Assembly: GCA_030027265.1 (NCBI GenBank)
Contig: JASENG010000011.1
Span: 88,227-152,226, forward strand
Source of the DNA: Lysinibacillus fusiformis
GTDB lineage: Bacteria; Bacillota; Bacilli; Bacillales_A; Planococcaceae
Reading direction: 5' to 3'
DNA: 64,000 bases
Positions 28,710 through 38,750 of the stretch are shown one piece after another. Both the position numbers and the translations under genes were made by a program. Position 1 is the first letter of the stretch. Every line of letters starts with the position of its first letter. The notes beneath the pieces were generated by a model. That model searched no databases. It saw nothing but the letters and a program-made list of their open reading frames with translations, and was not told the DNA's origin.

Positions 28710-29461
28710 CGAAACGTATTATTCCTTGCCTTGACGTAAAAGAAGGCCGCGTTGTTAAGGGGATTCAATTCGTGGAGCTGCGTGATGCTGGAGATCCGGT
28801 TGAACTGGCGAAATTCTATGATGAGCAAGGTGCAGATGAGCTTGTATTTCTAGATATCTCTGCATCCCATGAAGGCCGTGAAACGATGGTCGATGTTGTG
28901 AGAAAAACAGCTTCGAGCCTGGCAATTCCGTTTACAGTAGGTGGAGGTATCCGCACATTGGAGGATATGAAACGAATTCTGCGTGCCGGTGCCGATAAAG
29001 TTTCCGTCAATACGTCCGCATTGGAGCGTCCTGAGTTAATAAAAGAAGGGTCAGATTTCTTTGGTGCTCAATGCATCGTTGTGGCAATTGATGCGAGGTA
29101 CTCAGAGGAAGATGGCACATGGATGGTCTACACACATGGCGGCCGCAACAAAACGGAGTGGCAGGCAGTTGAATGGGCAAAAGAAGCAGTTCGCCTGGGG
29201 GCGGGTGAAATTTTATTGACAAGCATGAATCAAGATGGCGAAAAAACAGGGTTCGATTTAGCCTTAACCAAGGCAGTTCGTGATGCTGTGACTGTGCCGG
29301 TAATTGCCAGCGGTGGTGCCGGGAACGCAGATCATTTTGTTGAAGTATTGCAAGAAGTAGATGCAGATGCAGCACTGGCCGCATCAATTTTCCACTATAA
29401 AGAAACAAGCGTAGCCGAAGTGAAATCCGTTTTACGCGAAAAAGGAGTTTGTGTCAGATGA
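28703..29461 (+). CDS. hisF: Imidazole glycerol phosphate synthase cyclase subunit
   Basis: TIM-barrel cyclase making imidazole glycerol phosphate and AICAR. 252 residues from ATG 28703. The HisF-specific N-terminus [15 protein letters not shown] carries the first catalytic Asp (Asp11) and VVAIDARY carries the second (about 130); phosphate loops FTVGGGIR and VIASGGAGN are present. These motifs are HisF and not HisA type. The start is inside hisH, and its stop overlaps hisI as ATGA. Confidence 0.96.
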   Translation: MLTKRIIPCLDVKEGRVVKGIQFVELRDAGDPVELAKFYDEQGADELVFLDISASHEGRETMVDVVRKTASSLAIPFTVGGGIRTLEDMKRILRAGADKVSVNTSALERPELIKEGSDFFGAQCIVVAIDARYSEEDGTWMVYTHGGRNKTEWQAVEWAKEAVRLGAGEILLTSMNQDGEKTGFDLALTKAVRDAVTVPVIASGGAGNADHFVEVLQEVDADAALAASIFHYKETSVAEVKSVLREKGVCVR

Positions 29462-30099
29462 TAGAAGGATTAAAGTTCGATGATAAAGGGTTAATTACGG
29501 CAGTTGTTCAAGATGCACAGTCAAAAGAGGTTTTAACAGTTGCTTATATGAATGAAGAATCACTCCAAAAAACGATTGAAACAGGAGAAACATGGTTCTA
29601 CTCCCGTTCAAGACAGGAGCTTTGGCACAAAGGGGAAACGAGTGGAAATACACAAAAGGTGATCTCGATCAAAACCGATTGTGACCAGGATGCATTGGTA
29701 GTAGAGGTGTTGCCGGTGGGTCCTGCATGTCATAATGGCACAACGTCCTGCTTTACAAACTCAATTTTAGAAAACGACGCAGTTGGGTCAGTGGATATTA
29801 TTCCAGAATTGGTAAATATTATCCGCCAGCGTGAAATCGATATGCCTGAAGGTGCTTATACGACATATTTATTTGAAAAAGGAATCGATAAAATCTGTAA
29901 AAAAGTCGGCGAAGAATCAACGGAAGTAGTCATCGGAGCGAAAAACCGCGATGCACAGGAAGTAAAATGGGAAGCGGCAGATTTGCTGTATCACTTGCTT
30001 GTTCTGTTGCAGGAGCAAAAAGTGAATGTATATGATGTGTTGGACGTCTTAAAATCGCGACACAATGAAAAAAGAGCAAGCACCAAAAACAACCAATAA
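29458..30099 (+). CDS. hisI: Bifunctional phosphoribosyl-AMP cyclohydrolase / phosphoribosyl-ATP pyrophosphatase (HisIE)
   Basis: 213-residue fusion catalysing steps two and three of the pathway. The N-terminal HisI domain has [28 protein letters not shown] (about 42-61) and the metal site Cys in CDQDALVV and CHNGTTSCF. The C-terminal HisE domain has [16 protein letters not shown] and [16 protein letters not shown] 29458 follows AAAGGAG; last gene of the his operon. Confidence 0.96.
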   Translation: MIEGLKFDDKGLITAVVQDAQSKEVLTVAYMNEESLQKTIETGETWFYSRSRQELWHKGETSGNTQKVISIKTDCDQDALVVEVLPVGPACHNGTTSCFTNSILENDAVGSVDIIPELVNIIRQREIDMPEGAYTTYLFEKGIDKICKKVGEESTEVVIGAKNRDAQEVKWEAADLLYHLLVLLQEQKVNVYDVLDVLKSRHNEKRASTKNNQ

Positions 30100-30204
30100 A
30101 ATAAAGGTGATTTCTTACAGTTAAATCCGGGATTTATTAGTAAGCATTACAATACTTAAATAATGACGAATACCGTAATTATGTTATAATTAATTTAATT
30201 GTCT

Positions 30205-30227
30205 AAGGAACGTATTATACGTTCCTT
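30205..30227 (+). terminator. Palindromic stem-loop after hisI
   Basis: AAGGAACGTA-TTA-TACGTTCCTT, a 10-bp stem with a three-base loop, then TTGCTTTG. It could end the his operon, but a TATAAT (30185-30190) just upstream makes it also possible as a leader hairpin of the following gene. Confidence 0.5.
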
Positions 30228-30310
30228 TTGCTTTGTTTTAGCAGAGTTTTCCTATTTCAAAGCAATATAATTACGCCAAGGTGTAATGAATTTAGTTCGG
30301 AGGATGTACT

Positions 30311-31834
30311 TTGGAAAATCAACGTCAAAAAGAAAAACTTAATAATGTTGTATCGTTTATTCCAAACGGTGATTATTATTTTAATAAAGCGCTGAAAGCC
30401 ATGGATAAAGATCAGATGGATAAAGCGTATAAATATATGAAACGGGCTGCTGAGCTAAGTCCGGATGATGCCCATGTCTTAATGCAGTTTGGCATTTTGG
30501 AAATGGAAGCTCAAAATTTTGAGAAAGCATACGAATTGATTCATACGGCGTATAGTTTAGAGCCAAGTGAACCGGAGCATGTCTTTTTCTTGGCGGAAGT
30601 TTCGGGCTGCATCGGGATGGTTCGTGATGCCCAAAAGTATGCTGAAATGTATCTCAAGATGGAACCGGACGGAATGTATGTAGAAGAGGCTGAGGAAATC
30701 ATCGAGTTTGTTCAATTTGAAGAAGATGAGCATGAGCCCTTTGATGAAGAAGACTCTGAAAAGTTAATTGCACAGGAAAAAGCACGCCGGTTTATGGAAA
30801 ACGGTGATTTCAACCAAGCCATCGACGTATTGGAGCAGTTGATTGAGCGATTCCCTGATTTATGGCCGGCTTACAATAATTTAGCATTGGCTTATTTTTA
30901 TGTGGGGGATCCAGAGCAAGCAAAAGCATTGCTGCATCAAGTACTGCGCGAAAACTTGGGGAATTTGCATGCAATTTGCAATTTAACGGTTATTGCATAC
31001 TATGAGAAGGATGACCAGGAATTATCCCAGCTTATTGACATGCTGAAGAAGATTAATCCCTATGATTGGGAAAACCGCTATAAGCTAGGGGCGACATTAG
31101 CTTTAATCGGTGAATATGAAATGGCTTATAAGTGGCTGCAAAGCATGAAACGTAAAGGCTTTGAAGGAGATACAGGCTTCTATTTCTGGTTGGCGCAGGC
31201 AGCTTATTTCAGCGGACATGAAGAAGAAGGAAAGCAGGCGTGGAAAATTCTTGTCGATATGGACCCTTCAAAGGATGGGTTTGAACCTTGGATAGATGTG
31301 GAAAAGGAAATCGATGAGGAATCGCTGGAAAATAACCGTGAATATATTATTGAAAAAGTTGTCAGCAAATATAGTACACATCGCATGTTTGGTTTCTTCC
31401 TGCTAAGCAAGTCGGCTCATAAGCAAGAAATTATTGCACATCCTAAGCTTATTGATCTTGCAAAATACAGCGGTGTAGAAAAGCTTTGTTTAGCCTATGC
31501 ACTGGGCCATCAGTTCGATGAAACCAACGAGATGGAAAAGCGTTTCGTTCGCTCGATGGAAGTGGCGGAAGAACTGTATAAAAGCACGGAAACCATTACT
31601 TTGGAAGTTCAGTATTTATTCCAGATGTGGTTTGTATTAAGCGAACGTGCATTAAAAGACGACTATCCATTTAAAAATATTCAGGCCCTAGCCGCGGCAG
31701 TAGAGTATATGTTCTTCTCGACCATCAACAGCAAAAAGGTGACAAAGAAGCATTATGCACAGAAATATAGTATTTCTGCAGCTACTTTAACAAAGTATGT
31801 GGAAGAATTAATCGAATATCTTCCATTTGATTAG
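30311..31834 (+). CDS. TPR-repeat protein, YvcD-like
   Basis: 507 residues. Repeated helix pairs of tetratricopeptide type are seen at about residues 20-130 (FNKALKAMDKDQMDKAYKYM, AHVLMQFGILEMEAQNFEKA) and 155-300 (FMENGDFNQAIDVLEQLIER, AYNNLALAYFYVGDPEQAKA). The C-terminal part is mixed helical with no known catalytic motif. TTG start with GGAGG 7 bases upstream. It sits between hisI and trxB as in B. subtilis. No function is established; a scaffold role is an inference from the fold. Confidence 0.82.
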   Translation: MENQRQKEKLNNVVSFIPNGDYYFNKALKAMDKDQMDKAYKYMKRAAELSPDDAHVLMQFGILEMEAQNFEKAYELIHTAYSLEPSEPEHVFFLAEVSGCIGMVRDAQKYAEMYLKMEPDGMYVEEAEEIIEFVQFEEDEHEPFDEEDSEKLIAQEKARRFMENGDFNQAIDVLEQLIERFPDLWPAYNNLALAYFYVGDPEQAKALLHQVLRENLGNLHAICNLTVIAYYEKDDQELSQLIDMLKKINPYDWENRYKLGATLALIGEYEMAYKWLQSMKRKGFEGDTGFYFWLAQAAYFSGHEEEGKQAWKILVDMDPSKDGFEPWIDVEKEIDEESLENNREYIIEKVVSKYSTHRMFGFFLLSKSAHKQEIIAHPKLIDLAKYSGVEKLCLAYALGHQFDETNEMEKRFVRSMEVAEELYKSTETITLEVQYLFQMWFVLSERALKDDYPFKNIQALAAAVEYMFFSTINSKKVTKKHYAQKYSISAATLTKYVEELIEYLPFD

Positions 31835-31918
31835 CAGGCATTATATTTGAAGTTGCCGGCAGATTGTCCTAGGATAAAAAAGGATGATAGTAGTATACTT
31901 TTCGTATATTGAAGTTAA

Positions 31919-32917
<999 letters not shown>

Positions 32918-32967
32918 TATGGTTTTAATTTCTTTGTAACTTCTATGAAATAAAGAACAGCTATAAT

Positions 32968-32996
32968 AGGGGTATAAGTTTTAACCCCCCTTTTTA
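32968..32996 (+). terminator. First hairpin after trxB
   Basis: Short G4/C4 stem (AGGGG ... CCCCCC) followed by TTTTTAG; weaker than the next one. Confidence 0.5.
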
Positions 32997-33003
32997 GTTT
33001 TTT

Positions 33004-33038
33004 AGTTGCTTCCATCAATTTAGGAAGCAACTTTTTTT
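33004..33038 (+). terminator. Main terminator of trxB
   Basis: AGTTGCTTCC pairs exactly with GGAAGCAACT, followed by seven T. The remainder of the 32918-33232 gap holds only the promoter region of the Nudix operon. Confidence 0.9.
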
Positions 33039-33232
33039 GTGTTAATATCTTATTTTCGTAAAAATCCAGCTATTTATATATTAAAATGTTTTCGAATTCA
33101 TAAGATTTTATATGGCTTCGCGAATTTTAGTTCAGAAAACAAGTAGAAGTACAGGCTTTCAAATTACGCGAATGACTAATTGATAAGGTATAATATGTAT
33201 ACTAGGAGTAACAAAAGATTTGAGGTGGTTGC

Positions 33233-33700
33233 ATGCAACGGATAGCAAATTTAATAGCAATTCAAGATGGGAAAGTTCTACTTCTTCAAAAACCAAGAAG
33301 AGGCTGGTATGTTGCTCCAGGCGGCAAGATGGAAAGCGGAGAATCTATCTATGAAGCGGCAGTCAGAGAATTTAAAGAAGAGACAAACCTGACGCCGACA
33401 ACTCCACATTTAAAAGGAGTTTTTACAATGATCATTAAAGATGGCGAGCAGATTGTCGATGAATGGATGCTCTATACATTTGTTGCATCTCACGTATCCG
33501 GAGAGCCATTTAAAGAAACAAGAGAAGGTGTCCTAGAATGGCATCCAATCGAAGCTCTTCATAAATTGCCAATGGCTGAAGGAGATCGTAAAAACTTACT
33601 ATTTGCTGCATTAGAACAAGGAATCCAATATGGTACATTTATCTATACAACCGAGTATGAACTTTTGGATGAAAGATTTCAAACATCGATCGAGACTTAA
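33233..33700 (+). CDS. Nudix hydrolase, YvcI-like
   Basis: 155 residues. Nudix box from [15 protein letters not shown] into REFKEETNL (about residues 33-56); the usual Gly near its end is Asn here. MutT-like, so it probably removes oxidised or non-canonical nucleoside triphosphates; the substrate cannot be read from the sequence. GAGGTGG precedes the ATG. First gene of the yvcI-rapZ-yvcK-whiA-crh cluster. Confidence 0.88.
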   Translation: MQRIANLIAIQDGKVLLLQKPRRGWYVAPGGKMESGESIYEAAVREFKEETNLTPTTPHLKGVFTMIIKDGEQIVDEWMLYTFVASHVSGEPFKETREGVLEWHPIEALHKLPMAEGDRKNLLFAALEQGIQYGTFIYTTEYELLDERFQTSIET

Positions 33701-33717
33701 AAAGGGGAGATGATCAG

Positions 33718-34602
33718 ATGGGGAATATTCAAGAATTTACACATGAAATCGTTATAATAACAGGGATGTCTGGAGCAGGAAAAACAGTTGCTGTGCAAAG
33801 CTTTGAGGATTTAGGGTATTACTGCATCGATAACTTGCCCCCTGCACTATTAACAACATTTCTAGCATTGATGAAGGAATCTGAACGCAAAATTACGAAA
33901 ATTGCTGCTGTTATGGATATGCGTGGAGGGGAGTTTTTTGACTCACTGATTGATGCCCTAGACATATTGGAAAAGGAAGCATATGTTAATACACGTGTAC
34001 TATTTTTAGATGCGAATAATGAAGCGCTTGTGCAACGATATAAAGAAACGCGCAGATCGCACCCACTTGCACCCCAGGGCTCACCACTTGAAGGAATTCA
34101 AAAGGAAAGAGAACTGTTAAGTGAGCTAAAAGGCAGAGCAAAATTCGTCTACAACACATCTCAAATGAAACCAAGACAGCTAAGAGAACGTATAGGTAAA
34201 GAGTTTTCTAATAGTACGAGTCCGAAATTTTCCATCAATGTCATGTCCTTTGGCTACAAAAATGGTATTCCTATTGATGCTGATCTTGTTTTTGATGTTC
34301 GTTTTATTACAAACCCTTACTATGTGGAGGAGCTGCGTCCCAAAACGGGCCTGCAAGAAGAGGTATCTTCGTATGTATTAGCTCAAGAAGAAGCACAGGA
34401 GCTAATCGTTAAGCTGACAGACTTGTTTAAATTCATGATTCCACAATATATCAATGAGGGGAAATCCCAGCTTGTCATTGCCTTTGGCTGTACAGGCGGC
34501 CAGCACCGTTCTGTAACGTTGGCTGAGTACTACGGAGAGCTGTTTAGCGATAGCTACCAAACGGCAATTACCCATAGAGATATCAATCGCAGAAAGGATT
34601 GA
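33718..34602 (+). CDS. rapZ: RNase adapter protein RapZ / YvcJ, P-loop nucleotide-binding protein
   Basis: 294 residues. N-terminal Walker [11 protein letters not shown] (about residues 16-25) and C-terminal domain with [11 protein letters not shown] (about 256-266) and HRDINRRKD. In B. subtilis YvcJ hydrolyses GTP and affects competence; in E. coli RapZ guides RNase E to the GlmZ sRNA, which has no direct counterpart known here. Four bases separate it from yvcK. Confidence 0.95.
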   Translation: MGNIQEFTHEIVIITGMSGAGKTVAVQSFEDLGYYCIDNLPPALLTTFLALMKESERKITKIAAVMDMRGGEFFDSLIDALDILEKEAYVNTRVLFLDANNEALVQRYKETRRSHPLAPQGSPLEGIQKERELLSELKGRAKFVYNTSQMKPRQLRERIGKEFSNSTSPKFSINVMSFGYKNGIPIDADLVFDVRFITNPYYVEELRPKTGLQEEVSSYVLAQEEAQELIVKLTDLFKFMIPQYINEGKSQLVIAFGCTGGQHRSVTLAEYYGELFSDSYQTAITHRDINRRKD

Positions 34603-34606
34603 CGAA

Positions 34607-35569
34607 ATGAAGAAGCACAAAACGAATATCGTCGTCATAGGAGGGGGTACTGGTCTTTCTACAATGTTGCGCGGATTAAAAAACCATCCGTTTAATATTA
34701 CTGCAATAGTTACGGTTGCAGATGATGGAGGATCTTCAGGCCGCCTTCGCGATGACTATGATATTCCACCGCCTGGTGATATTCGGAATGTAATTGCCGC
34801 ACTATCGGACACAGAACCATTAGTTGAGCAAATGTTCCAGTATCGTTTTTCTCAGTCCGAGGATTTGGGTGGTCATTCGTTGGGAAATTTAATGCTTACT
34901 GCTTTAACTGATATTACAGGCGATTTTAGCCATGCCATTGCAGAAATGAGCAAGGTATTAAAGGTCCATGGAAAAGTAATACCGGCAGCAAATCGAAAAA
35001 TCGCTTTACATGCGGAACTAATAGACGGATCGATTATTGAAGGGGAATCCAAAATTCCCAATTCTCAATTACCGATTAAACGCGTCTTTTTAGTCCCGGG
35101 AGACGTGAAACCGCTTCCTGAAGCAATTCGTGCGATTGAAAAAGCCGATTTTATCCTGGTTGGACCTGGAAGCTTATATACTAGTATTATTCCAAACTTA
35201 ATCGTAAAACAAATTGGCAGTGCATTGGTGAAAGCGAAAGGGAAAAGAATCTATATTTGCAATCTCATGACGCAAAAAGGCGAGACCTTGAATTTTAGAG
35301 CAACCGATCATGTCCAAGCAATTTTTGACCATGTCGGCAGCCCGTGCTTGGATGCCATCCTTGTGAATGATATTGAATTGCCATCTCCCATTAAAGAAAA
35401 CTATAAAGAAGAGAATGCAGAGCCTGTGTTGTTTGATATCGAGAAGTTAGAAAATATGGGACTAGAGGTTATTAAAAAAGAGATCGCCACAATTCAGTCC
35501 GGCGTTGTTCGCCACGAGTCAAATAAAATTGCTCAATGGCTAAGTGATTATACATTGAATAGAATGTAA
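34607..35569 (+). CDS. yvcK: Gluconeogenesis factor YvcK (CofD-like)
   Basis: 320 residues of the CofD/UPF0052 fold. N-terminal VVIGGGTGLSTMLRGLK (about 10-26), TVADDGGSSGRLR with the conserved DDGGSSG, and LGGHSLGNLML and VGPGSLYTSIIPNL. In Bacillus it binds UDP-sugars and is needed for growth and cell shape on gluconeogenic carbon sources. It lies between rapZ and whiA as usual. Confidence 0.94.
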   Translation: MKKHKTNIVVIGGGTGLSTMLRGLKNHPFNITAIVTVADDGGSSGRLRDDYDIPPPGDIRNVIAALSDTEPLVEQMFQYRFSQSEDLGGHSLGNLMLTALTDITGDFSHAIAEMSKVLKVHGKVIPAANRKIALHAELIDGSIIEGESKIPNSQLPIKRVFLVPGDVKPLPEAIRAIEKADFILVGPGSLYTSIIPNLIVKQIGSALVKAKGKRIYICNLMTQKGETLNFRATDHVQAIFDHVGSPCLDAILVNDIELPSPIKENYKEENAEPVLFDIEKLENMGLEVIKKEIATIQSGVVRHESNKIAQWLSDYTLNRM

Positions 35570-35642
35570 AAAACATACAAGGCTTTAGATTGGAATTGTG
35601 TGGTATGATTGTTTTCATACATAGGTGAAAGGGGGGAAAAAG

Positions 35643-36587
35643 ATGTCATTTGCTTCCGAAACGAAAAAGGAATTGACGCAGCTAGAATCCGATGATCATT
35701 GTTTAAAGGCGGAGGTATCTGCGTTGATTCGCATGAATGGAACATTATCCTTTACAAATAGACAGCTCAGTCTGGACGTGCAGACCGAAAATGCAGCGAT
35801 TGCGAGAAGGCTTTATACAATTGTCAAAAAGTTATATCCATATAATGTGGAATTGCTGGTTCGAAAAAAAATGCGGTTAAAGAAAAACAATGTCTACATT
35901 TGCCGTGTTCGTGAGGGTGCTCGTGAACTATTAGCAGATTTAGATATTTTATCTGAAGACTTTCAGTTAAATCATTCGCTCTCTTCTTCCTTACTTTTAA
36001 ATAGAGATCAGAAACGAGCATATTTACGTGGTGCGTTTTTAGCAGGTGGCTCTGTAAACAACCCTGAAACTTCAGCATATCATTTAGAAATTTATTCATT
36101 ATATAAAGAGCATGGTGAAGCATTAGCGGATTTGATGAACAAATTCAACCTCAATGCCAAAACCATTGAACGAAAAAAAGGTTTTGTTACTTACTTGAAA
36201 GAAGCTGAGAAAATTTCTGATTTTTTGGGAATTGTTGGAGCTGTACAGGCTATGCTAAAGTTCGAGGATGTCCGCATCTTGCGTGATATGCGAAATAGTG
36301 TAAATCGAATTGTTAACTGCGAAACAGCGAATCTTAACAAAACAATCGGTGCCGCTATCCGTCAGGTGGAGAATATCCGCTTTATCGAAAACGCGATTGG
36401 TTTAGATCAATTACCAGAAAAATTAAGAGAAATTGCAAGGCTTCGAGTTGAATACCAAGATGTCACATTAAAAGAACTTGGTGAAATGGTGTCAACGGGT
36501 ACAGTAAGCAAGTCAGGCGTAAACCATCGATTGCGTAAAATTGATGAAATCGCAGAAGCCTTAAGACGAGGCGAAACCATTAAATAA
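35643..36587 (+). CDS. whiA: DNA-binding protein WhiA
   Basis: 314 residues. N-terminal LAGLIDADG-like homing-endonuclease fold without catalytic acidic residues, with [15 protein letters not shown] at about residue 122, then a C-terminal helix-turn-helix with [20 protein letters not shown] and [13 protein letters not shown]. Affects cell division and chromosome segregation in Bacillus. ATG 35643 follows AAGGGGGG. Confidence 0.94.
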   Translation: MSFASETKKELTQLESDDHCLKAEVSALIRMNGTLSFTNRQLSLDVQTENAAIARRLYTIVKKLYPYNVELLVRKKMRLKKNNVYICRVREGARELLADLDILSEDFQLNHSLSSSLLLNRDQKRAYLRGAFLAGGSVNNPETSAYHLEIYSLYKEHGEALADLMNKFNLNAKTIERKKGFVTYLKEAEKISDFLGIVGAVQAMLKFEDVRILRDMRNSVNRIVNCETANLNKTIGAAIRQVENIRFIENAIGLDQLPEKLREIARLRVEYQDVTLKELGEMVSTGTVSKSGVNHRLRKIDEIAEALRRGETIK

Positions 36588-36729
36588 TTTTGGAAAATAG
36601 TGTATAATCATGATAGATATAAATTTTACTGAAGTTTTAAAAAATTGTAGGATTCTATCATTGTTCTTTTCATACAATTTAGATAAGATAAATGTATATA
36701 GATGAACGGTTTGAAAGGGAGTATCGTAA

Positions 36730-36987
36730 ATGGTTGAAACCAATGTGGAAGTAAAATTGAAATCGGGTTTACAGGCGAGACAAGCGGCTTTGTTTGTTCA
36801 AGAAGCCAATCGTTTTAAATCGGAAGTGTATTTACAAAAAGATGAGAAAAAAGTAAATGCTAAGTCTATTATGGGGATTATGAGTTTAGCCATAGCAAGA
36901 GGAACAACGATTACTCTAATTGCTGAGGGGAAAGACGAACAAGAAGCCGTAGATGGACTAGTATCTCTTATTCAACGAGAGGAATAA
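36730..36987 (+). CDS. crh: Catabolite repression HPr-like protein Crh
   Basis: 85-residue HPr homologue. The position of the PTS phosphohistidine is Gln15 (GLQARQAA), so it cannot carry PTS phosphate; Ser46, the HprK target, is present in NAKSIMGIMSLA. This is the defining pattern of Crh, a corepressor of CcpA. The GLQARQ loop has Gln where B. subtilis Crh has Pro (GLQARP). It ends the Nudix-rapZ-yvcK-whiA cluster, after a 142-base gap. Confidence 0.95.
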   Translation: MVETNVEVKLKSGLQARQAALFVQEANRFKSEVYLQKDEKKVNAKSIMGIMSLAIARGTTITLIAEGKDEQEAVDGLVSLIQREE

Positions 36988-37017
36988 GGACAAAATCATT
37001 TGTAAACGCTCGCAAAC

Positions 37018-37057
37018 TTTGGGGTATCTCACAACTGCTGGGATGCCCTTTTTTCCA
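37018..37057 (+). terminator. Terminator of crh
   Basis: Imperfect GGGGTATC / GGGATGCCC stem followed by TTTTTT. Confidence 0.7.
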
Positions 37058-37059
37058 AA

Positions 37060-37099
37060 TAAAAAATGGTGAGGAGGAAAGAATCCTCATCACCATCTG
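37060..37099 (-). terminator. Terminator of clpP
   Basis: On the minus strand GGTGATGAGGA pairs with TCCTCCTCACC (one mismatch), followed by ATTTTTTATTT. It starts 10 bases after the clpP stop. Confidence 0.85.
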
Positions 37100-37108
37100 C
37101 TAATACAA

Positions 37109-37699
37109 TTATTTATCTTCGATTCGAGTAATAATTTGGTCGATTAAACCATATTCTTTTGCTTGTTCAGCAGTCATGAAGTTATCGCGGTCAGTATCTT
37201 GTGCGATGCGGTCTAAAGATTGACCAGAACGATCAGCTAAAATTTTGTTTAATTTGTCACGCAAGAATAAAATACGTTTTGCAGCAATTTCAATTTCAGT
37301 TGCTTGACCTTGTGCACCACCTAGTGGTTGGTGAATCATTACTTCTGCATTTGGCAAGGCAAAACGTTTGCCTGGTTCACCAGCTGTAAGCAGGAATGCA
37401 CCCATAGATGCAGCCATACCGATACAAATTGTTGATACTTGCGGTTTAATGAATTGCATTGTATCGTAAATTGCCATACCTGCTGTAATTGATCCACCTG
37501 GTGAGTTGATGTATAAAGAAATATCTTTATCAGGATCTTCTGCTGCCAGGAATAATAATTGAGCAACAATTGAGTTGGCAACATTATCATCGATAGCACT
37601 GCCAAGCAGGATGATGCGGTCTTTTAAAAGACGGGAATAAATGTCATATGCACGCTCTCCGCGACTTGTTTGTTCAATAACTGTAGGAATTAAATTCAT
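37109..37699 (-). CDS. clpP: ATP-dependent Clp protease proteolytic subunit
   Basis: Serine protease chamber working with ClpC, ClpX and ClpE. 196 residues. The triad Ser98 (GMAASMGAF), His123 (VMIHQPLGG) and Asp172 (DTDRDNF) falls at the same residue numbers as in B. subtilis when translation starts at 37699; this ATG has an AAGGAGG site, so the longer frame upstream is not used. Single gene on the minus strand with a CtsR box at its promoter. Confidence 0.98.
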   Translation of the reverse strand: MNLIPTVIEQTSRGERAYDIYSRLLKDRIILLGSAIDDNVANSIVAQLLFLAAEDPDKDISLYINSPGGSITAGMAIYDTMQFIKPQVSTICIGMAASMGAFLLTAGEPGKRFALPNAEVMIHQPLGGAQGQATEIEIAAKRILFLRDKLNKILADRSGQSLDRIAQDTDRDNFMTAEQAKEYGLIDQIITRIEDK

Positions 37700-37769
37700 T
37701 TGTAAATCCTCCTTAAAAGATTTATTCGTTGACTCTGTGCTAAAAAGAATACCTTTTAGCTGTACATCT

Positions 37770-37799
37770 ATCATACACAGAATAGTCAAGAAAGGTCAA
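37770..37799 (-). promoter_or_regulatory. SigA-type promoter of clpP
   Basis: On the minus strand TTGACC (37799-37794), 18-base spacer, TATGAT (37775-37770). The -35 lies inside the CtsR box. Confidence 0.7.
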
Positions 37800-37800
37800 A
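37784..37800 (+). promoter_or_regulatory. CtsR operator of clpP
   Basis: AGTCAAG-AAA-GGTCAAA, a heptad direct repeat that matches the CtsR consensus (A/G)GTCAAA-NAN-(A/G)GTCAAA with one mismatch. It covers the -35 of clpP, so heat-shock derepression by CtsR is expected. Confidence 0.82.
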
Positions 37801-38123
37801 TATAAACCACCGGCCTTAACTAAAATATTGCAAGTTTCTATCCGCTATTATTCTATGACCCATTTTTAAAATAAGAAGTAAAGTATAAAAGTTTGAATTT
37901 GCAACTTCCGCCACCGGAAATGGAGCGTTTAAAGTATCCATCAATTGGACACAATAAAATCAAATTTAACTTCAATTTAGTAGTTGAATTACTTTGTATA
38001 CATTTGTATAATAGAAAAGTCGTATTTTACTGTTGGCGTTATGACCTAAAGCATAAGAAGTATGTAAATGAAGAACAATTCTATTTTCAAAAGCGTTACG
38101 AGTAAGTTTTCCTATTATAAAAT
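37801..38123. other. Intergenic region between clpP and tRNA-Arg
   Basis: No gene I can support. A 70-codon frame at 37893-38105 starts with TTG without a ribosome site; its C-terminal half (WRYDLKHKKYVNEEQFYF) has a protein-like composition, so a decayed gene is possible but unproven. Confidence 0.3.
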
Positions 38124-38198
38124 GTCCTCGTGGTGTAATGGATAACACTGAAGATTCCGGTTCTTCCGCTGGGGGTTCGATTCCCTCCGAGGGCGCCA
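38124..38198 (+). tRNA. tRNA-Arg (anticodon CCG)
   Basis: Full cloverleaf in 75 bases: acceptor GTCCTCG / CGAGGGC with one G-U, D arm GTGT...ACAC, anticodon stem GAAGA / TCTTC with loop TTCCGGT, T arm GGGGG-TTCGATT-CCCTC, and encoded GCCA end. Reads CGG codons. A tRNA-Arg near clpP is also found in B. subtilis. Confidence 0.95.
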
Positions 38199-38291
38199 TT
38201 TTACTGATTCAACTAAGAAATTTAATAAGGTAGACCTTCCTGGGTATATTAGCTTAGCAGCCTAATAGCATCCAGAGGGAATGAAAAATAA

Positions 38292-38330
38292 GGGATAAAA
38301 TGCAATTACTGTACCAATTCATTTTATCCC
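38292..38330. other. Stem-loop in the gap after tRNA-Arg
   Basis: GGGATAAAATG pairs exactly with CATTTTATCCC across a 17-base loop. There is no T-run on the plus strand. Purpose unknown; possibly the 3' end of the tRNA transcript. Confidence 0.4.
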
Positions 38331-38434
38331 AAATTCATTCTCTTTAAACTATCATTACCAATCTTTTCATATAAAATTTTTATAAGTTACGATCGTGTGT
38401 TTAGTTTTTTAAAGGTTTGAAACAAATAAAGAGA

Positions 38435-38480
38435 AAAACAGCCCGAAAAGTTTGCATAAAACTTTTCGGGCTGTTTTTTA
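38435..38480. terminator. Strong terminator, 19-bp stem
   Basis: AAAACAGCCCGAAAAGTTT pairs with AAACTTTTCGGGCTGTTTT, then more T. The gap 38199-38750 holds this, the weaker hairpin before it and the promoter of the next operon, but no gene I can support. Confidence 0.88.
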
Positions 38481-38644
38481 TATGGAGGAATGTCTGCTTC
38501 TATTAGATGTGTTAATAGATTGTAATATTTGGGATGTGCAATAGAGTTGTTCGATAGAAAAAAATTAAGGTGGACTCTCACAAATATTCTCCGTAACTCA
38601 CGTGTCTGCGTAAGTTCTACGCTTTAATTTTAGAAAATTTTATG

Positions 38645-38673
38645 TTGTTTAAATATTGCGAAGTTTATATAAT
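38645..38673 (+). promoter_or_regulatory. SigA-type promoter of the amino-acid ABC operon
   Basis: TTGTTT (38645-38650), 17-base spacer, perfect TATAAT (38668-38673), 78 bases before the start codon. Confidence 0.72.
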
Positions 38674-38750
38674 GATAAATATATTTTCTGATTTTAAAAT
38701 AGTCTGAATAATAAAATTAGGAAGATAAATAGAGTTCGGGGGGAATTGCT

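Noticed and set aside
28703..29461. hisF as a possible HisA or dual HisA/HisF
   Set aside because: The N-terminus [15 protein letters not shown] and the AIDAR motif are HisF type; HisA has a different pattern (PAIDL at the N-terminus).
37893..38105. 70-codon plus-strand frame between clpP and tRNA-Arg
   Set aside because: TTG start without ribosome site; kept only as a remark because its second half looks protein-like.
38387..38581. 64-codon minus-strand frame
   Set aside because: Runs through the 19-bp terminator stem at 38435-38480.
38699..38750. Amino-acid riboswitch or T-box before the ABC transporter operon
   Set aside because: The leader is only about 70 bases after the promoter and shows none of the conserved T-box or lysine-riboswitch motifs.
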